Source: Planctomycetota bacterium
GTDB lineage: Bacteria > Planctomycetota > Phycisphaerae > WQYP01
Assembly: GCA_021809365.1 (NCBI GenBank)
Contig: JAKBAC010000002.1
Coordinates: 1-64,000, forward strand
DNA: 64,000 nucleotides
Direction: 5' to 3'
The translations under genes were made by a program, and so were the position numbers. The first letter of the stretch is position 1; each line of letters begins with the position of its first letter. The notes beneath the pieces are model-generated. The model had not been told where the DNA came from, did no database searches, and worked only from the letters and a program-made list of their open reading frames with translations. Shown piece by piece: positions 1 to 8,295 of this stretch.

Positions 1-103
1 GGCGTGCCGGGTTGCGCAATACTGCCATGGCCGGAACCGCCGCCATCAGCACGATGCCGGCGGATATTGCGCCATTCAAAAGCCAGAACTCAACTGAATT
101 CAT
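1..103 (-). CDS. M56-family (BlaR1/MecR1-like) membrane peptidase, N-terminal fragment
   Basis: The gene begins at position 103 with an ATG that overlaps the blaI stop codon (ATGA) and runs off the left edge, so only about 34 residues are visible. They start MNSVEFWLLNGAIS and form one hydrophobic segment (about residues 6-31), as expected for the first membrane helix of an M56 peptidase. No catalytic HExxH can be seen because that part lies outside the window. The call rests mainly on the translational coupling to a BlaI/MecI regulator, the usual partner of M56 sensors that cleave the repressor on receiving a signal. Another small membrane protein cannot be excluded. Confidence 0.6.
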   Translation of the reverse strand, partial: MNSVEFWLLNGAISAGIVLMAAVPAMAVLRNPAR

Positions 104-498
104 GATGACTTTTCATCCGCCTTCGCAGTCTGCTGGCCGCGCCGGGCGGCCCGCAGTTTCTTTTCCAATTCCTCAATTTCCGCGGTGGACAATCGCCCGG
201 CTTCCACCGCATTGAGCACCAGTTGATCCACAGCCCCGTCGAAGATCCGGTTTATAAATCGTGTCAATACTTTTCCGCGGCTGTACCGCGGGCGGTAGAC
301 AAAAGCCCGTCCCTCCACCTGATGGGCCACAAGACCCTTGTCCTCCATCATGCGGAGGAATGTCTGCACGGTGTTCTGCGCAATGTTTTCACGTTGTCGC
401 ATGAATTCATAAACATCCCGCACTGTGGCGGCTTTCTTGTTCCAGAGAATTTTGAGTATTTCCAGTTCACGTTCCGTCGGGTTGGCGCTGATGGTCAT
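100..498 (-). CDS. blaI: BlaI/MecI-family transcriptional repressor
   Basis: A 132-residue winged-helix repressor of the BlaI/MecI family. The N-terminal half (TERELEILKILW, then NTVQTFLRMMEDKGLV) is the DNA-binding domain, followed by the beta wing (GRAFVYRP) and a helical C-terminal dimerisation region (LSTAEIEELEKKLR). The family binds palindromic operators as dimers and is inactivated by cleavage through a partner M56 protease, whose gene starts inside the blaI stop codon. I chose the ATG at 498 because homologues start just before this conserved region; an upstream in-frame start at 522 would place the operator at 522-535 against the start codon. That operator lies 24 bases upstream, so autorepression is likely. 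Confidence 0.9.
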   Translation of the reverse strand: MTISANPTERELEILKILWNKKAATVRDVYEFMRQRENIAQNTVQTFLRMMEDKGLVAHQVEGRAFVYRPRYSRGKVLTRFINRIFDGAVDQLVLNAVEAGRLSTAEIEELEKKLRAARRGQQTAKADEKSS

Positions 499-521
499 AG
501 AAATCCTTACCAGCAATATCA

Positions 522-535
522 CCTAAAAAATTAGG
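522..535. promoter_or_regulatory. Probable BlaI operator upstream of blaI
   Basis: Perfect palindrome CCTAA-AAAA-TTAGG, extended imperfectly to about 9 bases per arm (positions 518-539). It lies just upstream of blaI, where an autoregulatory operator is expected. The same CCTAA-N4-TTAGG arrangement occurs upstream of the porin gene at 2012-2025. BlaI binding is inferred from position and symmetry. Confidence 0.6.
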
Positions 536-599
536 TTATCAGCAGAGAACCACAGTGTCAAGCGGTCGTCCGGGCCTGTTCATGATTTTATTTTATTAC

Positions 600-1955
600 T
601 TAAAAATTAACCGTGATGCGAATCAGCGCGATCAGGGCGTCGGGGTGTGCTCCGCCTCCGGTCTTATTGAAATACTGCAGGTCGGGTTGCACTGTAATAC
701 CCCGGCCAAGATAGCATTCGTAAAACACCTCGGTTGCCATCTCATAAGGCTTGGGCGTATCGGCCTGTGAACTGATGTGCGCATAATCGATACCCACCGC
801 AATTTTATCGTCGGGACGCCCCGGAATGATCCCCGCCCCCAACAGTCCGGCCTGAAGCGAATAGTCGATCTCGCTGACGCGCGGATCGTTGCCGGTGAAG
901 TTGCCCCAGGCCGCCACACGCCGGGAGGCTTTTGGCGTCTGCCATAACGTTTGATCCACAAACACCCATCCACCGCCTGTGCCGGACTGCACACCGCCAT
1001 CCAGCGTCGGTAACATTCCGGTACGCCAGAATCCGCCTATTGCAATGGTGCCGGGCATGGTGTGGATGAAGCGATAATTTTGATCCACTTCAATATTCAG
1101 CGAAGTGCCGACGGGTTGATTCACCGGGGCCAGAGTGTTCAGCAACGCATCAAGAGCCGTCGGATGGAAGCGATCATTATAAAATGCGCCAAGAAGCAGC
1201 GTGGTTGTCGGTGTTGCGTGAATGATGCCGACCAGACCGGGTGCCTGAATCGGGAAGGCATTTTGGAATGCCAAAGGTGCATCGGTCGCGGATGGGTTGA
1301 TAAAATCAGTGGCATCCACGGGAATGTCAAAAATATTATTGGCATCCATGCGCCCGGCCTGGATAATCAGTTTGTCTTCCAGCAGTTTCTGCTGATAGTA
1401 CAGTTCGTACAATTGCGTTGACGGTGGGGCGTCATCCACGAAGCTGAATCCCTGTATGGACCCAGCCTGAATATTGTTGCCGTTGGGGCCGAAATGGAAT
1501 CGTATGCTGCTGACCAGGGTTCCACCCGGCCAGCCGAAGAGTTTGTCCGTGTCCAGATTCATCCCCAGCGTCAGACGTGCCCGGGATACAAAATCATGCG
1601 TGCTCTTTCCGCCCATGAGATTCCAACTGTTATCATTGACACCACAGCCATTGAAACTCACGCCCTGATTGGCCAAGCCCGTACGCAATCCGAACCAGTC
1701 ACCGGTGAACGTATTGGCGTAAGCCGCGGATCCCGGAGGTGACTCCTGTGCGGCGGGCGCGGTGGTTGCGGGATGGTGAGGCCTTATGGCGACAAGTGGG
1801 GCCTCGCCGGAGGCCGACGGTGTATCGGGTGCCTGCACAGTTGGAACAGTGGTCGCCGAGTCCATCCATACCACCGTGGACGAGGATGAGTACATTCGGA
1901 CGATCGCGGGCGGGCAAATCATTTGCGGGCGGACGACCGGCAAAATCAATGGCAT
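600..1955 (-). CDS. OprB-family carbohydrate-selective porin
   Basis: A 451-residue outer-membrane beta-barrel protein of the OprB family, which lets sugars diffuse through the outer membrane. The mature part opens with the family signature FTGDWFGLRTGLANQGVSF (about residues 84-102) and ends in a phenylalanine (ITVNF), the usual recognition signal for outer-membrane assembly. The ATG at 1955 is preceded by AAGGAG at six bases' distance, which supports this start, but the first 80 residues are proline- and threonine-rich and contain no convincing signal peptide; neither other frame supplies one. A frameshift, a different start or an unusual export signal are possible. The gene lies upstream of blaI on the same strand and shares its operator motif, so control by BlaI is likely. 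Confidence 0.8.
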   Translation of the reverse strand: MPLILPVVRPQMICPPAIVRMYSSSSTVVWMDSATTVPTVQAPDTPSASGEAPLVAIRPHHPATTAPAAQESPPGSAAYANTFTGDWFGLRTGLANQGVSFNGCGVNDNSWNLMGGKSTHDFVSRARLTLGMNLDTDKLFGWPGGTLVSSIRFHFGPNGNNIQAGSIQGFSFVDDAPPSTQLYELYYQQKLLEDKLIIQAGRMDANNIFDIPVDATDFINPSATDAPLAFQNAFPIQAPGLVGIIHATPTTTLLLGAFYNDRFHPTALDALLNTLAPVNQPVGTSLNIEVDQNYRFIHTMPGTIAIGGFWRTGMLPTLDGGVQSGTGGGWVFVDQTLWQTPKASRRVAAWGNFTGNDPRVSEIDYSLQAGLLGAGIIPGRPDDKIAVGIDYAHISSQADTPKPYEMATEVFYECYLGRGITVQPDLQYFNKTGGGAHPDALIALIRITVNF

Positions 1956-1992
1956 GAAGCACTCCTTACATAAACGTCTGACACCGTATTAA

Positions 1993-2025
1993 TTAGGACT
2001 AATATACAAAGCCTAAATTATTAGG
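1993..2025. promoter_or_regulatory. Probable BlaI operator cluster upstream of the porin gene
   Basis: A perfect CCTAA-ATTA-TTAGG palindrome at 2012-2025 with a third half-site TTAGG at 1993-1997, itself inside the small palindrome ATTAG-GA-CTAAT (1992-2003). It lies 38-70 bases upstream of the porin start in an AT-rich stretch suitable for a promoter. The spacing and arms match the palindrome upstream of blaI. Confidence 0.6.
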
Positions 2026-2133
2026 TTATAATGTACATGCCGAATGTTGGTACGTCAATGTTACACAACCGTCTCACATCACTGAGGCGTCGAACGAGGT
2101 GAACACCTGGTCTGAGGCCAATGGGCTTCTGTA

Positions 2134-3036
2134 TCAGGTCTTTTCAGGCGTTTTGACGTAAAACTCGCGTCGTGAGCAGAGAAATGCCGCCAGGAGGGCG
2201 CACGACAGGCTGCCGACCAGAAGAATCGTGATGCAGGCCCATGTGTGTGGATAATTCCGCAATGCAGGGTCATTGGTGATATTCAATTGCCAGGTATCCG
2301 CGGCGAGATTTTGCGAGCCGACCGGGGTCGGCACTACAAATGACAGAAAGCGGTAGGCCAGCAGGCGGGTGTAATATATGACGGTAATCAGTCGGATGGC
2401 GAACGGCATATTGGCCAGCAGTCCTTCCACCAGCGCAATGTATATGATGCCCGCGATCAGCACGCGCCGTGTCAGCAGTCCCAAAAGTCCAAACAGACAA
2501 CAATACGCAATGACCGCCCCGGAATGGATGACACACGCGATCATACACCGGGCCAGAACATCCGCGTCATGCGTCCTGCCGATATAAATGGCCGCATACG
2601 TGAGAGCCGTAAATACCACCACCAGTAGAACCGCTACCGTAAGCGCCGCCAGCAGTTTGGCGTAATAGATCGCCCCTTTGCCAATGGGGCGAATAAGCAG
2701 GTAGGTGATGGTCTGCTCTTCCTGTTCGTCCTGAATCATGCCGGAAGCGTAAACCAGCGCAATCAAGGGCAGCAAACCCTGGGGGATGAACATGAATGCA
2801 AGATTAAATTCCAATACCCGTCCCGGTACCGCGGGATCCGTCCATCGCGTCAGCACGGCCAGGAGTACCGGCAGTATCAATAGCAGGGTCATAATCATCC
2901 AGCGTTTACCGTGGCGATGTTGCCGCAGGCTCAGCGTATAAACCGTCCAAAAAGTCCGAGGTGACGTACGACCCGCGCGTTGTGGTCTGGCGGTTGGGGT
3001 TGCGGCCTGCGGATTGTGGGGATTGTCAAATGTCAT
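2134..3036 (-). CDS. ABC-2 type transporter permease
   Basis: A 300-residue integral membrane protein with about six hydrophobic segments, from MIMTLLLILPVLLAVL near residue 50 to TWACITILLVGSLSCALLAA near the C-terminus. The motif QDEQEEQTITYLLIRPI at the end of a membrane segment is typical of ABC-2 permeases of the exporter type. The start overlaps the stop of the upstream ATPase gene by four bases (ATGA), so this is almost certainly its membrane partner. It is the last gene of a four-gene operon made of two ATPase/permease pairs. Substrate unknown. Confidence 0.85.
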   Translation of the reverse strand: MTFDNPHNPQAATPTARPQRAGRTSPRTFWTVYTLSLRQHRHGKRWMIMTLLLILPVLLAVLTRWTDPAVPGRVLEFNLAFMFIPQGLLPLIALVYASGMIQDEQEEQTITYLLIRPIGKGAIYYAKLLAALTVAVLLVVVFTALTYAAIYIGRTHDADVLARCMIACVIHSGAVIAYCCLFGLLGLLTRRVLIAGIIYIALVEGLLANMPFAIRLITVIYYTRLLAYRFLSFVVPTPVGSQNLAADTWQLNITNDPALRNYPHTWACITILLVGSLSCALLAAFLCSRREFYVKTPEKT

Positions 3037-4010
3037 TTTGTCACCAGATATTTGAACACGGCTTCAAGGTTGTCATCTTCGGAATAGACTTCATCCAGGG
3101 TCCAGCCGCCGGCCGTAGCGAGCTGCGGCAGCCGCGCGTAAAACTGATCCGGCGTGCGCGTTTCCACCAGCAATGAAGGGGGTTGATTCGGCGGTGTGTG
3201 AATGCGGATGCCTTCCACATCGGGCCATTGCATAAGGCTTGCGGCGAGCGCGCGGCAATTATTGGAAACCAGTACAACGCGATGCGGATGTTGATCCATC
3301 AGATCACGAATCTGGCGAATATCTCCCTGGGCCAGCAGACGTCCATGATTCAGCAATATGATGTTGGGGGTCAGACTTTCCACTTCATGCAGAACGTGGC
3401 TGGAAACCACCACGCTTTTCCCGGCCTGCGCCAGGCGCTGGATAATGTCCATCAGATCATGCCGGGCGACGGGGTCGGTGCCGGTCATAGGTTCATCAAG
3501 AAAGAGTATCCGAGGATCATGCACCAGTGCCTGCGCCAATTTGGTGCGTTGTCGCATGCCTTTGGAATACCCGCGCACCACACGATGTTTCTGACTGGTC
3601 ATGCCGACCGATTCCAAAGCCTGCGCCGCCGCCGCCCGCGCCTGGGGTGGTGTCATGCCGGCGAGCCGCGCCGCGGTGGTGACGAAATCCTCGCCCGTCA
3701 TCCACTCATAAAGAGCATCTTGTTCCGGACACAGACCGATGCTGCGGTTAAGCAATGGATTATTCCAGGGCGGAAGACCGAGCACCTCAACTTGACCTTT
3801 GCTGGGGCGGAGTTGCCCGGTGGCCAATTGCAGCAAAGTGGATTTTCCCGCGCCATTGGGCCCGAGCAGCCCGGTGATGCCCTGCGCTATTTTCAGCGTC
3901 AGCTTGTTAAGACCGATCACATTGCCGTACCACTTGCTGGCTTCGTGGAAGGCAACGACCGGCTTTATTTCAGCCGGTCCAGAGACCGGATGGATAGTTT
4001 CAGAATACAT
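3033..4010 (-). CDS. ABC transporter ATP-binding protein (second of the operon)
   Basis: A 325-residue ABC ATPase. It has Walker A (GLLGPNGAGKST), Q-loop region (LCPEQDALYEWMTGED), signature (YSKGMRQRTKLAQAL), Walker B (ILFLDEPMTGTDP) and the switch histidine (VSSHVLHEVE). A C-terminal extension of about 90 residues after the nucleotide-binding domain is common in exporter ATPases. I take the ATG at 4010 (MYSETIHPV) because family homology begins shortly after it; the coding frame stays open further upstream, but that would overlap the permease gene by about 250 bases. With this start it overlaps the upstream permease by 46 bases, suggesting translational coupling. Confidence 0.88.
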   Translation of the reverse strand: MYSETIHPVSGPAEIKPVVAFHEASKWYGNVIGLNKLTLKIAQGITGLLGPNGAGKSTLLQLATGQLRPSKGQVEVLGLPPWNNPLLNRSIGLCPEQDALYEWMTGEDFVTTAARLAGMTPPQARAAAAQALESVGMTSQKHRVVRGYSKGMRQRTKLAQALVHDPRILFLDEPMTGTDPVARHDLMDIIQRLAQAGKSVVVSSHVLHEVESLTPNIILLNHGRLLAQGDIRQIRDLMDQHPHRVVLVSNNCRALAASLMQWPDVEGIRIHTPPNQPPSLLVETRTPDQFYARLPQLATAGGWTLDEVYSEDDNLEAVFKYLVTK

Positions 4011-5098
4011 AGAGAAATTCCAAATAATGCCGCCAATACTCCGACCGACCAATACCATGGATACTGCGGGCCGATATAACCGGCCAGCAGACGAAGACGC
4101 TGAGCTTTGTCCGGCTCCAACCGGGATAGTTTTCGCCAGGCGCTGTCTGTCCCCAGCAGATAATTGCCGAGGCGTAACAAATTGCCGGTATATGACACCA
4201 AGGGCCGCCAATCCGTGCGGGCGTCCCGCAATTTCGCGGCGTGATAGCGCGCCAGCATCTGCCGCCAGTCATCGTTCGGCGCTGGATAAAGTTCATTTCC
4301 GCGCGAAGGGTTAATCGAGGCGATGCGCGTTTGCGGGCGCACAGCGAAGGCGGCGTCACGCAGTTGTTGATGATGTACGCCTTCCAGCACGGAGCCTACC
4401 ACACTGCTGATAAACCACAGACCCAGCCACAGCAGCGCCACGTAACGAGAATTGCGCGACAACGCCGACAGGGCTAGGATCAGCGTTCCGGCGGAAACCG
4501 AGATGATCAGACCAAACGCGATAACCTCAAGCAACAGGCCGAAGGTGTCCAGCAGCACATGGAAATCCATACTGAAGAGCAAACCGCAAATATAGGCCAC
4601 GATGGCCGGCACAATCAGCACCAATCCCAGAAACGTAACGATGACGCCGAGTTTACCGAGGAAATAGTCCATGCGCCGCAGGGGTCGTGAAAAATAGAGC
4701 GGCATGGCATTGACCCGGAGGTCCTGGCTGATCAGGCCGGGGCCCACCAGTAAAATCAGAATCATTGAAAAGAACAGCTCAACATGAAGGAAGTATCCAT
4801 AGGATAACTGCCATATTTCCAAACGGTAATAACGCGGGTCTGCTATAACGCCGGGATTCATAAACTGCAGGAATTGAACAATCGCCGCCATCATGCCGGA
4901 TTTGCGTTCCAACAAACCCCATGCCGAGAGCATGGTCACCAGGGCCAGCGCCGGCACCCACGCGCAAAACAACACATACCGCAAAAACCGATTGCGCATT
5001 GCGATTTTCACGCCATGGCGCGTTACGGCCAGCCAACGCCATGTGTGCCCGGCCAGATCGCCGGACCAGTGTTGATAGCCTTGGTCAATAATAGGCAT
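3965..5098 (-). CDS. ABC-2 type transporter permease with extracytoplasmic loop
   Basis: A 377-residue membrane protein. Hydrophobic helices lie near residues 42-62, 105-125, 150-172, 185-210, 220-240 and 347-370. The conserved ABC-2 segment LISQDLRVNAMPLYFSRPL precedes the third helix. A soluble loop of roughly 100 residues (about 245-345) sits before the last helix and probably faces outside. The gene begins three bases after the first ATPase gene ends, and its 3' end overlaps the second ATPase gene, so it is probably the partner of the first ATPase. Substrate unknown. Confidence 0.85.
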   Translation of the reverse strand: MPIIDQGYQHWSGDLAGHTWRWLAVTRHGVKIAMRNRFLRYVLFCAWVPALALVTMLSAWGLLERKSGMMAAIVQFLQFMNPGVIADPRYYRLEIWQLSYGYFLHVELFFSMILILLVGPGLISQDLRVNAMPLYFSRPLRRMDYFLGKLGVIVTFLGLVLIVPAIVAYICGLLFSMDFHVLLDTFGLLLEVIAFGLIISVSAGTLILALSALSRNSRYVALLWLGLWFISSVVGSVLEGVHHQQLRDAAFAVRPQTRIASINPSRGNELYPAPNDDWRQMLARYHAAKLRDARTDWRPLVSYTGNLLRLGNYLLGTDSAWRKLSRLEPDKAQRLRLLAGYIGPQYPWYWSVGVLAALFGISLCILKLSIRSLDRLK

Positions 5099-5101
5099 TA
5101 T

Positions 5102-6031
5102 TTATCCCCTCCCACACGCTTTCATGAACACCTCTTCAAGCGTACTGCGCTGCGGTCGCAAATGCCGAATCTGGTATTGTTCCGTGGTGGCGGTCTGCCA
5201 CAGCATCGCCGGAGAACTTCCCTCCGGTATTTCCACCAGCAGCATGTCACCGCGCTGCCGCACCACACATCCCAGATTTGTAATTTTACTGGAAAAAGTA
5301 TCCGTACCGGTTTTAAGCCGGACCTCAAAACAGCGGTTATGGGTAACCTTTAAGGTTTGAATGTCGCCTTGGAGCATCAATTTCCCGGCCCCCAAAACAA
5401 TAATATGATCACAGACCGCTTCCACATCCGGGAGCAGGTGGCTGGAAAACAGCACGCTCATATTCTTGTGATGGGCCAGATCAAACGCGAGATGCAGCAT
5501 CTCTTCTCTACCGGCCGGATCCATTCCATTGGTCGGCTCGTCCATGATCAGCAGTTTGGGATCATGTACGATGGCCGCCGCTAATTTGAGCCGCTGCTTC
5601 ATGCCCGAAGAGTAAGATTCCACCTTGCGATAACGAACTTCGCCCAGTCCGACATAATCCAGCACCTCGTGACTTCTTTGCATGGCGTCCTCGCCGCGCA
5701 TTCCCACAAGTTCCCCGGCATACGCGACAAACTCTATACCAGCGACGCCCGGAAAGAGGCACTCATCTTCGGGCGCGCAACCGACTTGGGTGCGAATATC
5801 CAACTGTCGGCGGCGCACATCCAATCCCAGCACCCGCCCATTGCCGCAGTTCGCTCTGATAAGCCCCAGGAGGGTACGGATCATCGTGGTTTTACCGGAG
5901 CCGTTGGGGCCCAGCAGGCCAATTGCGCCGGGCGGCACGCGCAGAGATAAATTGTCCAGCGCCGTTAGCGCCCCGTAAGTCTTGGTAACGCCCGCCAGTT
6001 CAAAGAGTGCTTGATCGTTCGATTCGGGCAT
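5102..6031 (-). CDS. ABC transporter ATP-binding protein (first of the operon)
   Basis: A 309-residue ABC ATPase that opens the double-exporter operon. Motifs in order: Walker A (GLLGPNGSGKTT), Q-loop (GCAPEDECLFPGV), signature (YSSGMKQRLKLAAAI), Walker B (LLIMDEPTNGMDP) and switch histidine (LFSSHLLPDVE). The C-terminal part ends in LEEVFMKACGRG, typical of drug or lipid exporter ATPases (CcmA-like). The ATG at 6031 (MPESNDQ) is preceded by GGAAAGGG; an alternative in-frame ATG lies at 6073. Its likely permease follows after three bases. Confidence 0.88.
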   Translation of the reverse strand: MPESNDQALFELAGVTKTYGALTALDNLSLRVPPGAIGLLGPNGSGKTTMIRTLLGLIRANCGNGRVLGLDVRRRQLDIRTQVGCAPEDECLFPGVAGIEFVAYAGELVGMRGEDAMQRSHEVLDYVGLGEVRYRKVESYSSGMKQRLKLAAAIVHDPKLLIMDEPTNGMDPAGREEMLHLAFDLAHHKNMSVLFSSHLLPDVEAVCDHIIVLGAGKLMLQGDIQTLKVTHNRCFEVRLKTGTDTFSSKITNLGCVVRQRGDMLLVEIPEGSSPAMLWQTATTEQYQIRHLRPQRSTLEEVFMKACGRG

Positions 6032-6230
6032 GATCCGCCCTTTCCGTTCCTGTCGCCCAATTCGTCCCTCCATTATCTTCGCACGATATTCTGCGGTGTT
6101 GCCATCCCGCAGTCAACCGTCGCACAAAAGTAGGTACCGACAGGGTGGAACAAACCGTGAAGTATATACAGCTTGTATGGAATCGAAACGTGGGGCAATT
6201 CATTGGCGAATTTTGCGCACAGTACGCCCG

Positions 6231-6333
6231 GTGCTCTGTCACAACATACTATTGGGGTAGGCGAGGAAACCTGGTGATGGTGGGCGTGTTCTTTGAGATG
6301 CAGGTATCCTGAAATGTTGCTATGACAGAGCAC
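6231..6333. repeat. Imperfect inverted repeat between the ABC operon and the acyl-CoA synthetase gene
   Basis: Arms at 6231-6247 and 6314-6333 share an 11-base perfect match (GTGCTCTGTCA against its complement), then CAACAT after a short bulge, enclosing about 66 bases. The intergenic stretch 6032-6361 otherwise holds no gene I can support. It lies upstream of the ABC operon and downstream of the acyl-CoA synthetase gene, so it could end the latter's transcript; there is no clear T-run. A mobile-repeat origin is also possible. Confidence 0.45.
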
Positions 6334-6361
6334 GAGTGCCTGGCGGACCGGGCACAGTGAA

Positions 6362-8236
6362 TCAGCGGGGAGATATCGACTGCCGCTCGCATGCGGCGGC
6401 ATCGTGAAAGCTCGCCCGCAGTTGCCGGCGCATCACCTTGTTGGATGCGGTTCGCGGCAATGATTGAACGAGACAAACCTCGTGTATATGAAATAGAGGG
6501 TTGAGTTGTGTGCGAATCACCTGTTGGAAAATGGTTCGCCATTCCGCCATTGATCTGACTTGCCCGTCGCGGGGTACGAGATAGATCACAAGCTGCGACG
6601 GGCCGCCATCCGGCGGCGCAACAGCCACCGCCGCAGTCTCCAGAACTCCGGGCAACGGATTCAAAATACGCTCAATTTCAGCACAGCCCACTTTGATCCC
6701 GCCCAGATTCATGGTGTCGTCGGATCGTCCGGCAACACGGTAATATCCGCCGGGCAGGGATTCAAGTTCATCGCCATGGCGGCGTAGTGGAACGCCGCTG
6801 TCGGAACGAGGCGTGCCCTGGTAGTAGATGGCGTCGTGATCCCGATTAAGCAGCCGCGTCGACAGTCCCATTGAGGGGCCTTCGATAAATACTTCTCCGC
6901 GGCTGGTGGCGTGTGCATCCTCATCAAGAAGGAAAAAGTTCAATCCCAAGGTCGGCGTGGTAAACGTGGATGCCATGCAGGGCTGCACGACAGTGCCAGT
7001 TACATAAGCGCCGCCGATCTCAGTTCCGCCGCAATACTCAATGACGGGTCGTCCGCCCGCCAAATTCATCAGGTAAAGCATATCGCCGGGGTTGGAGCAT
7101 TCCCCGGACGAACTAAAAGCGCGAATGCAGGTCCAATTCACATCGCGCATGGCATCGTTGATCCGCCACGCCCGCACCAGACTGGGCACAACGCCCAGCA
7201 CGTTGACGCTCGCGTCCTGAACAAAGCGACCGAAGCCCGCCTCGGTGGGGGTGTTGGCATACAGCGCCATGGCCGCTCTGTTCAAAAGAGCCGCAAATAT
7301 CAACCACGGCCCCATCATCCATCCCAAATTGGTGGGCCAGCAGATCACGTCACCGGGATGCAGATCCTGATGAAAGTGGGCGTCCGCCGCACATTTGAGA
7401 GGCGTTGTATGATCCCATGGAATCGCCTTGGGATCACCAGTGGTGCCGGAGGAAAAGAGAATATTAATGGCGTCCCGCGGCGCACGGGCCACGGTGGTGA
7501 GGCGCTGATCGTTGATAAGGAAATCCTCGAAGGTTATATCATCACCGCGCAGTTGAGCAAAGTCAGCCGCGGCAGTAGAGATTACGACCGTCCGGGGAGC
7601 GCCGGCGGCCTTGACCTTCTCATAGAGCGGCAGCCGCTTGCTTCCCCAATGCACGGTATCCTGAGTGAAAACCCATTTGGCACCAGACAAGCGCAGCCGC
7701 GTGGTAATTTCATCCGCGGCGAAACTGTCCGCGATGGAGACTACGGCGGCACCGACCGCGATGATTCCAAGATAGATCGCCACCGAGCGTGCGGTCATCG
7801 GCATGATCGCCGCAATCGCATCGCCGGGCACGATACCTTGCGCCGCCAGGGAGTTGGCGACCCGTGCGGTCAACTGGCGCAGCTCGCCACAAGTCCATAT
7901 ACGCGGCGCGGAGATTCCATCGGATTCAAGGAGGATCGTGGCATCATCCGGGGTCTGAAAGCAACTATCGACAATATTCATGGCCGCGCCGGGAAGCCAA
8001 TGGGGGTGGATGGAATCTGTCGCATCGACGATGGCGGAATATTGATGCTGAAAGCAAATACCCAGCCGCTTGATTACCAGTTCCCAGTACGCGGCGCGAT
8101 TTTCGATGGACCAGCGGTGTAGGGCCGGATAATCGGTCAAGCCGAGTTGACGGCAGATGGCCGTGATATTGGCGTGGGCGATCACGTCCGGGCTGGGAGT
8201 CCAGGCCGGCTGGGTCGAAGTGAATGTGGTTTCCAT
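6362..8236 (-). CDS. AMP-forming acyl-CoA synthetase (plant AAE17/18-like), possibly acetoacetyl-CoA synthetase
   Basis: A 624-residue ANL-superfamily acyl-CoA synthetase. It has the P-loop-like motif FSSGTTGDPKAIPWDHTTP (about residue 260), the A5 region (EYCGGTEIGGAYV), the hinge (YRVAGRSDDTMNLGGIKV) and the C-terminal lysine segment (LPRTASNKVMRRQLR). The wording around these motifs (CWPTNLGWMMGP, FGRFVQDASVNVLGVVPSLV) resembles plant peroxisomal AAE17/AAE18 more than acetyl-CoA synthetase. It activates a carboxylic acid to its CoA ester through an acyl-adenylate. The next genes encode 3-hydroxybutyrate dehydrogenase (59 bases upstream, same strand) and a thiolase, so acetoacetate is the likeliest substrate. 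That specificity is inferred from context. Confidence 0.85.
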   Translation of the reverse strand: METTFTSTQPAWTPSPDVIAHANITAICRQLGLTDYPALHRWSIENRAAYWELVIKRLGICFQHQYSAIVDATDSIHPHWLPGAAMNIVDSCFQTPDDATILLESDGISAPRIWTCGELRQLTARVANSLAAQGIVPGDAIAAIMPMTARSVAIYLGIIAVGAAVVSIADSFAADEITTRLRLSGAKWVFTQDTVHWGSKRLPLYEKVKAAGAPRTVVISTAAADFAQLRGDDITFEDFLINDQRLTTVARAPRDAINILFSSGTTGDPKAIPWDHTTPLKCAADAHFHQDLHPGDVICWPTNLGWMMGPWLIFAALLNRAAMALYANTPTEAGFGRFVQDASVNVLGVVPSLVRAWRINDAMRDVNWTCIRAFSSSGECSNPGDMLYLMNLAGGRPVIEYCGGTEIGGAYVTGTVVQPCMASTFTTPTLGLNFFLLDEDAHATSRGEVFIEGPSMGLSTRLLNRDHDAIYYQGTPRSDSGVPLRRHGDELESLPGGYYRVAGRSDDTMNLGGIKVGCAEIERILNPLPGVLETAAVAVAPPDGGPSQLVIYLVPRDGQVRSMAEWRTIFQQVIRTQLNPLFHIHEVCLVQSLPRTASNKVMRRQLRASFHDAAACERQSISPR

Positions 8237-8295
8237 ACTGATTCACCGCTCCTGTAATGCCGGTAACGTGAGAGAATAAGAATTCATTGGATGCG

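Noticed and set aside
3183..4079. Long plus-strand frame opposite the second ABC ATPase
   Set aside because: Antisense to intact Walker and signature motifs; no domain of its own.
6911..8122. Long plus-strand frame opposite the acyl-CoA synthetase gene
   Set aside because: It lies fully antisense to a well-conserved enzyme and its translation is His/Arg/Gly-rich with no recognisable domain.
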